A stretch of 64,000 nt of DNA from Epiperipatus broadwayi. Its lineage: Eukaryota > Onychophora > Udeonychophora > Euonychophora > Peripatidae. A model generated the notes under the pieces. It was given only the letters and a program-made list of their open reading frames with translations. It was not told the origin of the DNA and did not search any database. The position numbers were made by a program, and so were the translations under genes. The stretch covers positions 4,631,128 to 4,695,127 of the forward strand of contig JAQFVV010006273.1 of NCBI GenBank assembly GCA_028023455.1. Direction: 5' to 3'. Shown piece after piece: positions 23,640-34,869 of this stretch. Positions within the stretch are counted from its first letter, which is position 1. The number at the start of each line of letters is the position of its first letter.

Positions 23640-25045
23640 TATATGAACATTGCAGTAATGATTCTACAGTCAGTTTCTATATCAAATTTATTTCAGCATC
23701 CCATAGTATTAATCGGTATCAGAATTTGCTTTTCTTATAAAATCATGGCTGCAGTTAAAAATAGAATCATATTTGTATGTTTTGCAGATAGATGAACATT
23801 AAACATTGAATGAAATTTAATATAGATAATGCTTAGAGAATCTATTATCCTAAAATATATATATCAAGTGATTATCTTTGCAAAATGCATATAATAATTT
23901 ATATTATTAATCAAGCTTTATTAATCAAAAATATTTTTATTATTGATATTAAATATCTTCAAATTATAACCACTCTTGATAATGGATTATCAAACATCTA
24001 TTTAGTTTTTCAGATGTTTCAAAGATAAATTAATTATTAGGGTGGTGAAGTTCATCCATGTTATTTCTAATCATTCACTTTTTCAATATATTTTTTTGGC
24101 ATTACACAATTTTCCAATTAACAATATCATGCCATAATGCAACCTGATCAAGAGAGGACAAGTCTAATTTTATAAGTCACTCTTTTCTTGGTATTTTTCT
24201 GCTATCCATAGTATTCTTAAATGACTTCACAAATATCATAGTTAAGCAGCACAAACACTATTGCCATCATTATGTTTCAGTATATGATTTTTATATCTAT
24301 AGAATCACTGAAAATACTATAATTTGATTTTTATTTGTACATATTTTTTTATATTTATTTATTTATTTTTTTATTTAATGCAATTTCATTCAGAATAGTT
24401 AGTGAAGAGTTCCTAAATAGCTGCATTTTTTGTTCCTGATAAATAATCCAAGAAGTCAAATACTAATATCAATTGCATTGAATTAAATAATATGAAAAAT
24501 ATATTATTAATATCACTTTCATTTAAGAAATTTGGCAATGTAGATAGCTGTATACCAATATATTTGTTTATCATTACAATGAAGAAATATTATTTTTTTG
24601 TATCTTGTAAAACTTGATTGATTCAATGCTGTACATTAACATCCAAGTATATCATTTAAATAGCTTTACATTGTCAAGATGATAACTATTCAAACCAATA
24701 TTTTCTGTGTGTTTTTTTATCATTGGCAAGAAATGTACCAAACATTAATTATTTAAACAAATTCTTTATAGGCTGAGTTCATATCCTAAAGCACATTTTG
24801 TAACTCATTCTAATAATTAGCAAGATGGCATAATCATCAACACATATTGTAAATTTATAAAAAAAAAAACAACAACTTATTTTTGCTTGCAATTTGTTGA
24901 AATTAAAAACTCACCACCAAATTTACACCACATCTTGAGATCTGCTTTGTAAGGTTGCCTATAAACTTTCCACAGAACATTATAAAGTTCCCTGCTTAAT
25001 CATTAGTTTTTAATTTAAAATGTCAGATTTTTTATTTAAAAATGG
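23640..25045. other. AT-rich DNA, weak coding-like traces
   Basis: No secure element. Minus-strand translation near 24250-24060 shows short readable stretches such as VALWHDIVNWK and PKKYIEKVND in different frames, suggesting a very old coding relic that I cannot assign. Confidence 0.35.
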
Positions 25046-25046
25046 A

Positions 25047-25191
25047 AAATGTTTGAAAATAGCTGATTGTTTATAAAAATTAATGCATTTTATACACCTC
25101 TTACATAATGGTTCATCAGTTATACTATTTTGTAGGAGGTGTATAAAATGCATAAATTTTTTATGAATAACCAGATATTTTCAAATATTTT
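25047..25191. repeat. Palindromic hairpin with 55-bp arms
   Basis: Arms 25047-25100 and 25136-25191 are complementary, with a near-perfect inner part 'atgcattttatacacctc'. The loop is 35 bp. The outer ends carry 'tgtttgaaaatagctg' against 'cagatattttcaaata'. It may be a MITE; no clear target duplication. Confidence 0.75.
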
Positions 25192-25199
25192 CTGGTTTT

Positions 25200-26775
25200 T
25201 AATTAACTGAGTACAATATCTTCATAAAATTAATAAAAGTAATATATAAACAATTTCTTTGCTTTATTTGCATTTTTGTAGTAATAAGCATGGTTCTTTT
25301 AAAGTCTAAAATCTATCTAAATTTTTGATATGTTATAAATAATCCATCCAATAAACTGAATTAAAGTGCTTTTGCTGAAGTAGTTAGCAATGCTATTTTA
25401 AGATAATTAATTACAGCATTTTCCATGTTATTTTTTTTTTAATTTTTACGAATTGTAATTATGAACCTATTTCTAAGAACAAGTAAACATGAGATGAATG
25501 ATAGTCTTCCTGTGGATCACACAGAAAGTAGCATATTTTAATATGAAAAACATATTATCTTTATATGGAAATCAGATTTCATCTTGATTAGTAATGAAAG
25601 ATGACTACATAATGTCACCTGCAGTGAACATCTCAAATGTTAGACATAATTCACAAAACAATCTTTTCTTTATTTAGAAAACAATAAATTTATTTTACCT
25701 TAACATTAAGAGTATATCAAAATTAAAAATGAACATTTTTTAAAAGTTAATTGTAATTAAAGAGAGTCATTATTGTTCTAATAATGTATATCTTTTTAAA
25801 ATTTCTGGATTAACACTGGTTCTTGATAAAATGCTCTATAAAATTATCACGACTATTTTTGTTTCAAACCATCTTGTAAAGAATCAACTTCTATTGAAAA
25901 TAGTTCAAATGACATTACAATCATTATCTGGATAGATAATATTTATATTTGTAATACTGACAAATTCCCAGCACAACTTGGCCCTATTTTCCTTTTCCAG
26001 ATCTAATGACATCTGTTTTTAGATTTTAATTCTCATAATAGTCATTTGAAGATATAAATGAGGATCAAGAAGACTATCAACTTTTAGAATGGATGGATTA
26101 ATGTGCATTTATTTCACAATGACAAACAATGAAAAACATTCCATTCAGGCAGGTAGATAATGAAAACAATTTATGATTTATGTTGTTTTTTTCAACAAAA
26201 TATTATCTACTGATATTCTGATATTGGATAATTTTCATCATGGACAATGTCACAATTCTAATCATTCTTGGTAATCACATTCTTATAGTTAAAAAACTAT
26301 TCAGTTCTAAGATAAAATGTAAGGAATTCTAATTAAAAATAATTTATTAAATATCTTAAATGGAAACTGAAAATAACATTACCAATTACCTCTTCCTGTA
26401 CTAGGTTTAACATATTATTAACAAAAGCAATCAAATAAATAATCTTTTGAGAATTTCAAAAGCAATTTATTCCAGGCTGGACAATACCAGACGTGGTTTT
26501 TATGGTTAATAATGTCGAATCAAAGATTGCTGACAAGTATGTTTAAATTACTAGATAATATTAGAAAAGAAAAATTGAAAGAGAGTGAATAAACAAATCT
26601 TTACAAGATCTGATTGAAAAGACTGATAATTTTTACATAAGACTGGTAACTGTAATAACATCCTAAAAGTGATTACTGTGTTACTGATACCAAAATTCTA
26701 GTTTTATTTCTCAGTCTTTTAAATGCAAGATTGAAAGAAAGAAGAATAAACATTGGAATAGAACAGTTAGATTTC
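25200..26775. other. AT-rich DNA, nothing secure
   Basis: No domain recognised. The last few hundred bases may be part of the LINE fragment that follows, but I could not read conserved motifs in them. Confidence 0.4.
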
Positions 26776-26779
26776 TTCT

Positions 26780-27130
26780 GTAATGTGCCTCTAATATTAA
26801 TTTAATAAAATCAGTAAAAATAGTAAAATTGAATTTGATCTTAATGGTTTTAAGTCAGAAAATATTCTAGCAGAATTTTTAAATTATGATGTAGAATCTA
26901 AAATCATTGGAAAATTCCTCAATAACATTATCCTATTAAAACTATTTCAAAAATTTGGCACGAAAGCAATATTAATTTTAAAACCAAATTAGTATAATGA
27001 TTCAAAAAATTGTCACTCAATATCTTTGGTACCTGGCCCTACAAGCCATTTGAAAAAAAATACCATATTAATAAGAATTTTGCCAGTGGTAAAGAATCAT
27101 TTACATAAAGATCATTCTAGTTTTAGTTCT
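26780..27130 (+). pseudogene. LINE reverse-transcriptase fragment (fingers region)
   Basis: Plus-strand translation gives ENILAEFLNYD then KLFQKFGTKAILILKP, a short break, and YNDSKNCHSISLVPGP followed by IRILPVVKNHLHKDHSSF. This order matches the RT fingers of non-LTR retrotransposons ('GIPAELLK... W...GIIVPIPKKGDLSDCNNWRGITLLSVPSK...NRI...VD..LR.EQAGF'). One stop (26991) and frame drift show it is dead. It ends before the palindromic element at 27216; the catalytic palm is not visible beyond it. Confidence 0.65.
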
Positions 27131-27215
27131 TTCATATAATTTATTTAATATATTCGTGAATGAATTTCTAGTTACACAATGCAGAAAATTTACCTATAAT
27201 GATGACATTGATTTA

Positions 27216-27423
27216 ATGTTATATAATGAGTATGCCAATAGCTCTTTACAAGCTCTTCAAAATATCCCTATCTTTAGACCAGTTTCTAACTTTTGGCTTT
27301 CCTCAGTGAGGTGCTTGAATATCCTAGCACTTCACTAAGAAAAGCCAAAAGCTAGAAACTGATCTGAGGTTAGGGATATTCTGAAAAGCTTAAGAGCTAT
27401 TGGCACACTCATTATATAACATA
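27216..27423. mobile_element. Short palindromic element (MITE-like)
   Basis: Ends 'atgttatataatgag' and 'ctcattatataacat' are exact reverse complements, and pairing continues inward ('tatgccaatagctct', 'caagctcttcaaaatatccc', 'agaccagtttctaac') to the core 'tttggctttcctcagtgagg'. The loop is only a few bases near 27320, so the 208-bp unit is one long hairpin. It is the simplest member of the superfamily also seen at 9.4, 13.3, 20.9 and 28.9 kb, and appears to interrupt a LINE relic. The 60-codon frame at 27156-27338 is a by-product. Confidence 0.85.
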
Positions 27424-27429
27424 TGTAAT

Positions 27430-28255
27430 ACAAGCTTATTAAATTAAGTCATATGATATATAACTTGATTTCTTTGCAAACATTGCTTGAACTTCAGGAA
27501 AGAGATCTTTTTTAAATATAGAAATATTTTTGGTAAGGATTTGTAAAATTTGGAAATCTTTTTTAAAGATTAGGGTCTTATTTGTAATTTAACAAAGATA
27601 ATATAACCAATTATTCATTTAAATCCTAGTGAAATAAATATCTCATCTGAATATAAACTTTTGCATCAATTGATTGATACAAAACACTATCAATGCTATT
27701 TAAAAACAACTTTGTAGGATATCTTAAGATATTTAATTCATTTAACTATTATTAAATTAAAAGTATTTTCTACAAATAACCTTTAGAGAGCTGGAAGCAA
27801 TACATGTTATGATGCAAGCATTTAAAATATAGTTTCCTTAGCATTAACGTATTCTGCTAATAAATACTGTATTCATAATCGGAGCAAAGTGTCTGCTAAA
27901 CTTTTTGATGCATTATTACAGCAACACTCAAGTCTTGTTTTGCAATGACTTTATGCACTTTTAAATATTTGTCAAACAAATATGTGTTGCCAGGTGTGAT
28001 CCATCATTTTCTAATTTCTGAGTTGATTTTTCTAGAATATTAGTTCATTTTCAAATTTTTTCTTTTGATAGTGTAATTATTTATATATGAAACTATTTTT
28101 TTATCTTATTTCCAACTCTTAATTCTTTATTAACTTTAACTTTGTATTTGTATATATAAATATGACACCAAATTTGATCATATATCTTTTTTCAGGTAAT
28201 TGTATTTTAACTTATTTATATATTGTTAATCTATTATGTCCTATTTTATTAACTG
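27430..28255. other. AT-rich DNA, nothing recognised
   Basis: No gene or repeat partner seen. The first 50 bp after the palindrome ('gtaatacaagctt...aacttg') resemble the joining segment of the 9.4-kb element, so the repeat may extend to about 27470. Confidence 0.45.
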
Positions 28256-28259
28256 TATT

Positions 28260-28784
28260 AGTAATATTTATGAAGGCAGTAACCTTTAGGAATAAGCGTC
28301 TGAAAAATTTGAAGGTAGGGACCTCTACAGGTCTTAGCCACAAGCTTTCACTATGAAGAAAAGAGGGAAACCCTTCCTTACTTCAACCTACTTTTATATA
28401 TAAATAGGTGAAGCTGAAGTGGTTAGATCTAAGAGTGTGAAGCTATTCAATACTTCACTAATTAAGTCCACAATTCTTATTATACATTAATACTCACGAA
28501 ATCTTACAATTTACAACAAGTCAATGGAAAGATCTTATAGTAAGAAATCTATTATGATAATTTAAAGTTGTAATTGTGGACTTAATTAGTGAAGTATTGA
28601 ATAGCTTCACACTCTTAGATCTAACCACTTCAGCTTCACCTATTCATATATAAAAGTAGATTGAAGTAAGGAAGGGTTTCCCTCTTTTCTTCATAGTGAA
28701 AGCTTGTGGCTAAGACCTGTAGAGGTCCCTACCTTCAATTTTCAGATGCTTATTCCTAAAGGTTACTGCCTTAGTAAATATTAC
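28260..28784. mobile_element. Long palindrome with nearly identical 215-bp arms
   Basis: Arms 28260-28476 and 28572-28784 are reverse complements differing at only a handful of positions (about 97% identity by eye), around a 95-bp AT-rich loop. Shared blocks are 'ggcagtaacctttaggaata', 'gggacctctacaggtctta', 'gaaaagagggaaacccttcc', 'gtgaagctgaagtggtta'-type sequence and 'cttaattaagtccacaatt'-type ends facing the loop. It is the best-conserved inverted repeat in the window, so it is recent or homogenised. Its 'agccacaagctttcactatg' block resembles the core region of the 13.3-kb elements. No coding capacity; the 64-codon frame at 28162-28356 is incidental. Confidence 0.85.
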
Positions 28785-28929
28785 TTAATATAATAATGTG
28801 CATTTAATAAAAAAATATAATTATAACTGTATTAGTCTAATCTTTCTGTCTGTCCTATTTAGCTTGTTTGTTATTTACTGTCTTTAATCATAGTTTATTT
28901 ATAATGTTATTGTTATTTACTTATTTTCA

Positions 28930-29810
28930 CACTACGCCACAAGAGAAAGCACTTGAAATCTTTTTCTAGGATTGTCCCCAGACCAGTTTTGAACTATAGA
29001 TCTCTTCAGTGAGGAGCTAGGATATTAGATTCAGATACTAACCCAAGCCAAGCATTTATCTAATACTTAACTATTAAGAAGAAGATCTGAAAAATTTCAG
29101 ATATCTGTATTTCTTCAAATTTAGCTCGTTAATTGAAGAAGCTATATGGGCATGAACTAAAATTAGTAGGCTTAGCAATTTAATATGTTCAAAGCCTTAA
29201 CAGCCAAATTATAATATTAATGAAAAGAAGTCATATATCATATGACCTATATAGCTGCATTACCAATATGTAATAAATAAAGAGCATGCTAATAACTATA
29301 AATTAGCTGACTTTTTAATGATAAATATCATGAAAGAAAGCACTTGAAATCTTTATCTAGAATTATCCCAATTCCCAGACCAGTTTTGAACTATGGTCTC
29401 TTTAATGAGAAGCTAGGGCATTAGATTCAGAATACTAAGTCTTTATTTATTACATATTGGTAATGCAAGCTTTGGCTATATTAAATTGCTAATATATGGG
29501 GTTACTGACTTTAGTTTAGGTCCATATAGCTTCTTTAGTTGAAGAGCTGAATTTGAAAGCATACAGATTTCTGAAAATCTTCTTAATAATTAAGTATTAG
29601 ATAAATGTTTAGCTTGAGTTAGTATTCTGAATCTAAGGTCCTAGGTCCTTACTAAATAGAGCCATAGCTAGAAGCTGGTTTGAGGATGCGGACAATCGTA
29701 AATAAGATTTCAAGTGCTTTTTCTTGTGGCAGTTATCATTTTAAAAAATCAGCTTGTTTAGAGCTATTAGCACATTCTTTATTTATTACATATTGGTGTA
29801 CGACTTCTTT
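28930..29810. mobile_element. Nested palindromic cluster, three module copies
   Basis: A plus-strand module (28945-29230: 'gaaagcacttgaaatc', 'ccccagaccagttttgaact', 'cttcagtgaggagctagg', then the middle segment with 'ctatatggg') is followed by a second plus copy (29270-29435) and a minus copy (29440-29810). The second and third copies pair as a palindrome with outer ends 'accaatatgtaataaataaa' at 29261 and its complement near 29790. Organisation and core match the 9.4-kb element. Confidence 0.75.
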
Positions 29811-30139
29811 CCATTAATATATATATATGATTAATTATGTTAATCCTAACTGCTATTACTATATATGTATCTTCACATGCATATAATAAATATAGAATGT
29901 TATAAAGCATATAAATTATACATTCATCTAGATGAAACAGAAATATTTTCATCTGATCTCAAACATTAGTCGTAATGATTATATTTTTATAAACTATGTA
30001 TCATATATCAAGCAAATTCTTTTTTCTTCTGTATATTTGTTAATATTTGTATATAATTTGTTTTTAATAAAGTTTATTTTATATTTAAAAAACAATTTTA
30101 TGATTTCATTTCTAATTAAAAAAAATCATTTTTTACGTG

Positions 30140-30700
30140 TTTTTTTTTTTACTTTTAGGAGTTTATTTATTTATTTTTAAAATAATCTTTATTTGCACAA
30201 AAAGTAAAATATACATTATAAAATAAAGTTCATGTTTACGATCATGACTGAAACATTAAAGACTAATTAGTTACTAAATTAGATGATGAGTACAGGATTA
30301 AAAGTAAAATTTTATGTTATGTTACTTATCAGGGGTGATCTAATTTGGCATATAAATCCCATGGCGTGTAAAGTTTGAATGTCATGAATAAATAATATAC
30401 ATGGCTATTGCTAAATATTTAATTGACTCCATGTTTGCTCAGCAAGGCTAGGCAGGCATGTTCTTAGATCACTTTCTTTAGCTTTATATAATAACTTTAA
30501 GAAAATGTCTTCAATAGGACCAGTCAACTCACTATCAAATAATACCTTACCTCTAATCTTCCATATGATAAAATTTATGAAAGTGGCCAGGCGGATGGAG
30601 CCAAAATTTCTATTTTTGAATGCATCATTAAGGTAGACATTTGAAGAATTGTATCCTGTAATCTTAGGGCGATATTACGTTTATTGTTCAAGATATTTCA
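30140..30700 (-). pseudogene. 5'-truncated retroelement relic with unrecognised C-terminal coding stretch
   Basis: On the minus strand 30681-30411 is open for 89 codons to a stop at 30413-30411, with normal-looking composition: SIRLATFINFIIWKIRGKVL, FDSELTGPIEDIFLKLLYKA, then RTCLPSLAEQTW. A further 100 codons or so downstream are broken. About 260 bp beyond the stop the minus strand runs into an A-rich tail (T12 on the plus strand at 30140-30151). This layout suits the 3' end of a LINE inserted on the minus strand, but I do not recognise the protein and it has no ATG. It could instead be a captured host exon. Confidence 0.45.
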
Positions 30701-31124
30701 CATACAATCATTCATTCTTCTTTTCTTTTTTAAAATATTGTTTTAAATTATCAAATTTCTGTAGAATGTATCAGTGATAAGTAAACTAATTTTTATTCTT
30801 TGAATAATACAAAAAGATTAAAAGTTTTTAAATTTCAATTAAAGTCCTTTTAGTAAATAAAAAAATATCAGAAAGAAATATATTAATACAGAACACAATT
30901 ATGATATTTAAATTGTACTTAATACTTATTGCAAATAATAGTTAGGGAATATGTTGAAATATAATTTGGAGTTATGCTTTACATGTACTTTATCGAATAA
31001 GAATTAAAATTGTTTTTATCTACAATTTTTAATAGGCTTCCATTATCTTATATTTCTACATTTATCATTTATTTTTTCTGGCCCTTTAATTAATAAAAAA
31101 TAATGAATTGAGAATACACTATAC

Positions 31125-31586
31125 CAGGGGTGTTTAACAAGTCGATCGTGATCTACCGGTCGATCGCAAAGCCACTTTTGGTCGATCGCGAGGCCAATCT
31201 GGCAAGAGCTTTCTGGTAACGAGTGAAACAAATTAAGTTAAGATTTTTTGTTATTTTTGTTTTTGTTCTAATTTTTTTTTTCAATTCTAGATAGGTAAAG
31301 TCCACTAAACCGTATCATTATTGAAAATAATATTTTTAATTTTGATTTAATGTAGTTAATTTGAATTAATAAATATTGTTAATAATCATGTTGCTTTAAT
31401 CCTCCCCCCCCCCCTACATGAGTTTTTTGGCCCGTTAAATAATTATTTTTTACTAGGTAGATATATAAAAATAATATATATTTCACACCTCCCTCCACTT
31501 AGATTACGCCTATGACAACAAGTCGATCGCAACACATCTTTAAAATAAAAAGTAGATCTTATGAACTCAAAAGTTGGCTACCCGTG
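31125..31586. mobile_element. Non-autonomous hAT element (462 bp)
   Basis: The left end starts CAGGGGTGTTTAACAAG and runs into a block with repeated 'gtcgatcg' words. The right end carries 'caagtcgatcgcaaca' and finishes TTGGCTACCCGTG, the inverted counterpart of CAGGGGTGGCCAA-type hAT ends. It is flanked by 8-bp duplications with one mismatch (CACTATAC at 31117-31124, CACTTTAC at 31587-31594). It contains a C12 run near 31404 and no transposase. Its ends differ from those of the 5.5-kb hAT, so it is a different family. Confidence 0.8.
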
Positions 31587-31599
31587 CACTTTACTATAT

Positions 31600-33190
31600 T
31601 TGTAAGAACCTGCATTTGAATTAAAATTCAATGAGTGACTTTTGGATTTTGGTATTTCTATACATAATAATCTGCAGAAAAAATAACATATATATATATA
31701 TACACATAGAATTATTTACTGGTGGTATTACATGATGATTAATTGTTATTATAGTATTTATACAGATATCAAAATAATATTTTAATTCTAAATAAAGTTT
31801 TGTATTTTTTCTTATAACATTTTTACAGATACATGCTACAAATTTTTAAAAAAGTCATTACTTCCTTGGGTTTGAATTTATTAGCATATTAATGTGAACA
31901 AATAAATTACAGTTATCTAATTATATATGCTTATATAAATAAAATCTTAATCATAGTGAAATGTCTAAAATAATATTCCTTAACGGTGTGTGGAGAAAAA
32001 TAATGACTAATAAAACAAAAAACTTTAACTTTGGCAAAAATGTTGAATCTAGCTATGTAATTTTGCAAATATTAATGTAGTGATTACTATACACTTTTGT
32101 GAAATTATTATATATAATATATAATTATTTTAAGATTGTAATAATGGTACAAATAAAAAATAATATATAACTTTATGCAGAAGCATTTCCAATACTTAAA
32201 TCTTAATCATTATCAATTGATCTTGTATAGTTAAAAAAATAAATGGCACACAAAAGTCCTGGAAAATTACATGACATTCATTTTTTCTATACAAGTTCAG
32301 TTAATAATATTTATATCTTAAATAATCAAAGTACTTCTATATTATTTATTTATACTATTGTTATAATCTTAAAGCAATAATATATAGCGTATTTTTAATA
32401 GGTGACTTTAATTTACACACCTGCACACATACACCCCTCATATATATATACGTGTGTGTGCGAAAATAATCGAGAAATAAGCACACACACAAATTAAATT
32501 AGAAATTTAAATCTATTTAATTTTTACCAAAATTCCATTAATTAAATTTAATATGCATTCAAAATAGCGTCACATATATATTATTTAAACTTAAAAAAAA
32601 AAAAGAAGAATAAATACCTTCCTTTAAATTCAATGAGTTCTGAATTTAAAACTTGAATTTTTATTTTATTACTTTTTAAATTCATCCAAGGACAGGGGCA
32701 ATAAAATGGAGAACATGTGTGATCACTTCTAAAACAACATAATGAAAATAACAATAACAATAAGAATAATGCTGAAATGATTTAATAAAATAAATTTATT
32801 TGAAAATTATATATTTATAGCAAAATATCACTTTTTAAATTACTTAATAAAAACAAAATATTAAAATAAATAATTTTCCATAGAATTATTTAATTGTTAG
32901 TATCTTTAAATTGCTTCTTAAAAAATTGAGAAAAATTTGTTAAAGATAACTCATTAGAGCAATTAAAATGATATAACTTATTTATTTTGAAATTTCATGT
33001 AACTTCTTGAAAATATTTTATTATTATGGCTTATAAATAATAATAAAGTCAAGGATGGTACAAAAGTAACAAAATCGTTTTAAAAATACATAAATTCTAT
33101 AAATTTTAATTTTTAATTCACATAATTATATGATAATAAAATACAATATTTGGAGTTTTTTAACATTACTTATAAAACATTATATGACTT
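31600..33190. other. AT-rich DNA, nothing recognised
   Basis: No coding similarity. A small inverted GT/AC pair lies at 32451-32490 ('cgtgtgtgtgcg' against 'gcacacacac'). Confidence 0.55.
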
Positions 33191-33199
33191 AAATGTCCA

Positions 33200-33900
33200 C
33201 CATTTTCTCTTTCATAAATATGACCCCTTTCTAAAGCATTTTGCATTACCCAGTATATCAGATGTTGAAGCTCAAATTTCAGCTCCCAAAGAAAATAATC
33301 AAGGATTATTAAATTCTATTAATGGAAGGAATGGGCATACAATGCCAAATTTCTGAAAATTAGATTCATCAAAAAATTTTTTTTAAAATTGCCATGATGG
33401 CTCAAGATGTTTGTGCAGAGGCTCCATTTAGGTGAAACCAAATTTCCAAATTTTTATAATACAGTAGCAGATCTTAAAAGTTTTTGCATCATAAGTTGGT
33501 ATATTTAACCAATATTGGTTGCAGAATTACCATTATTGTCCCCATTATAATTTGAGGTGTAACTGCACAACAGACTTTATTCAAGGGACTATCATCCTTT
33601 CTGATGTAATGTTGTAGAATTCTCAGTACTCCATATCCTGCAGTTTCATCTATTAATGAATCCATTCAAATAGAACTGACCTTCATCATTCATTATTAAG
33701 TGATGAATAAATTTATTTTGTTCTCTGGCTAACTGCTGTAAACAAATGGCATAAATACGATGTTTATGGCTCTTCATAGATTTTAAAACTTGTGCTAGCT
33801 AAACTTTGTAGGTAACCAGTTTTTAAAATGTTTAAGATCCTTTGTATTTTACAAGAGATTCCCAACTTAGAAGAGCATTTTGAGTTAATATAGTTGTATT
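33200..33900 (-). pseudogene. Tc1/mariner-type transposase relic
   Basis: Minus-strand translation in shifting frames follows an IS630-Tc1-mariner transposase. From 33825: the block RIYAICLQQLAREQNKFIHH, then MNDEGQFYLNGFINR and NCRIWSTEN (family 'SDEAHFWLNGYVNKQNCRIWS'), then VCCAVTPQIIMGT near 33570. Around 33430 comes NGASAQTS and AIMAIL (family 'QDGAPAHTSN...'), and at 33310-33256 PLDYFLWELKFELQHLIY (family 'PLDFFLWGYLKSQVY'). The first catalytic Asp is present; the second position appears to be Asn. The DNA-binding N-terminus above 33900 is not readable, and no terminal inverted repeats were found. Confidence 0.7.
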
Positions 33901-34710
33901 ATCATCAATACTCTTCTAAATACACTGAGTATTCATCTCATTTCACGCAGAATGTGATCTTTTACAATTTGGAAGATTTTATACTGAACTGATATCAAAT
34001 TATTATATCAGAGAAAAGATTTTGCAGATGAAAGTGCCAAAAGTAAACTCAATGGGTCTGAATTATTGCTCATCAACAATATGTTTCTCCATATGTAATC
34101 TTAGAAGTATCTTATAAGCCCTTAAAAATTTAAAATAAATTATTTAAGTTGTATTTTTAAAATATCCTTGTGCCTTTAACCTTATGATAGAACATTGTAA
34201 TCAAACAATTTTATTTCATTATTTCTTGTGATAATTTGTCAGAACTTGCCTTCTCTTAATAAAATTTACTCTAGCATTTTCTGTATGGTAAATTAAGTGA
34301 TAAAGTAGCAGTTGATAAAGCTCAAGCTTATTTCTGCCATTTTTACTTCTATTTTTTAATTTTAGAAGAACATTAAAATATTTAGTGAGAGCTTACATTT
34401 TCAAAATACATAACTATATGTATTTATATTGAATTATCCTCATTAAAATTTATTCTGAAATAATCAAAAGTGATTTAAAATATACTTACAAATATTGAAG
34501 TTTAATTATAAGATCATCATAAAATGTCTGTCTTTTGTCAAATATATTGCATGAATTCTTGAATTGTTCTTTATAGTTTCTTGTTTTTATTCACCATTTT
34601 GTAACTTTTTATAATAAATGCATATTTTAATTCTCTATCATATTATTTATAAAGCATAAAAGTCTATGACTTCTTTTTACATATTTTTAAACAATATATT
34701 TCACTTATTA

Positions 34711-34860
34711 AGGACCATGTGATATAGTTGATATTTCAGACAGACACCATGTCCATAAACTGAAGTTCAAATCTGAAACTGTATAAACTTACATTTTTTT
34801 CAAGTCACAAATAGACTCTTGATTTTCCCTTAAAATAGATAGTCCACAGTCAATAATGAT
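34711..34860 (+). mobile_element. Possible divergent tRNA-like SINE
   Basis: 'gtgatatagttgatat' could be an A box and 'gaagttcaaatctg' (around 34770) a B box, with about tRNA-like spacing. The body does not clearly match the other SINEs in the window. Confidence 0.25.
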
Positions 34861-34869
34861 CTGGAAATG

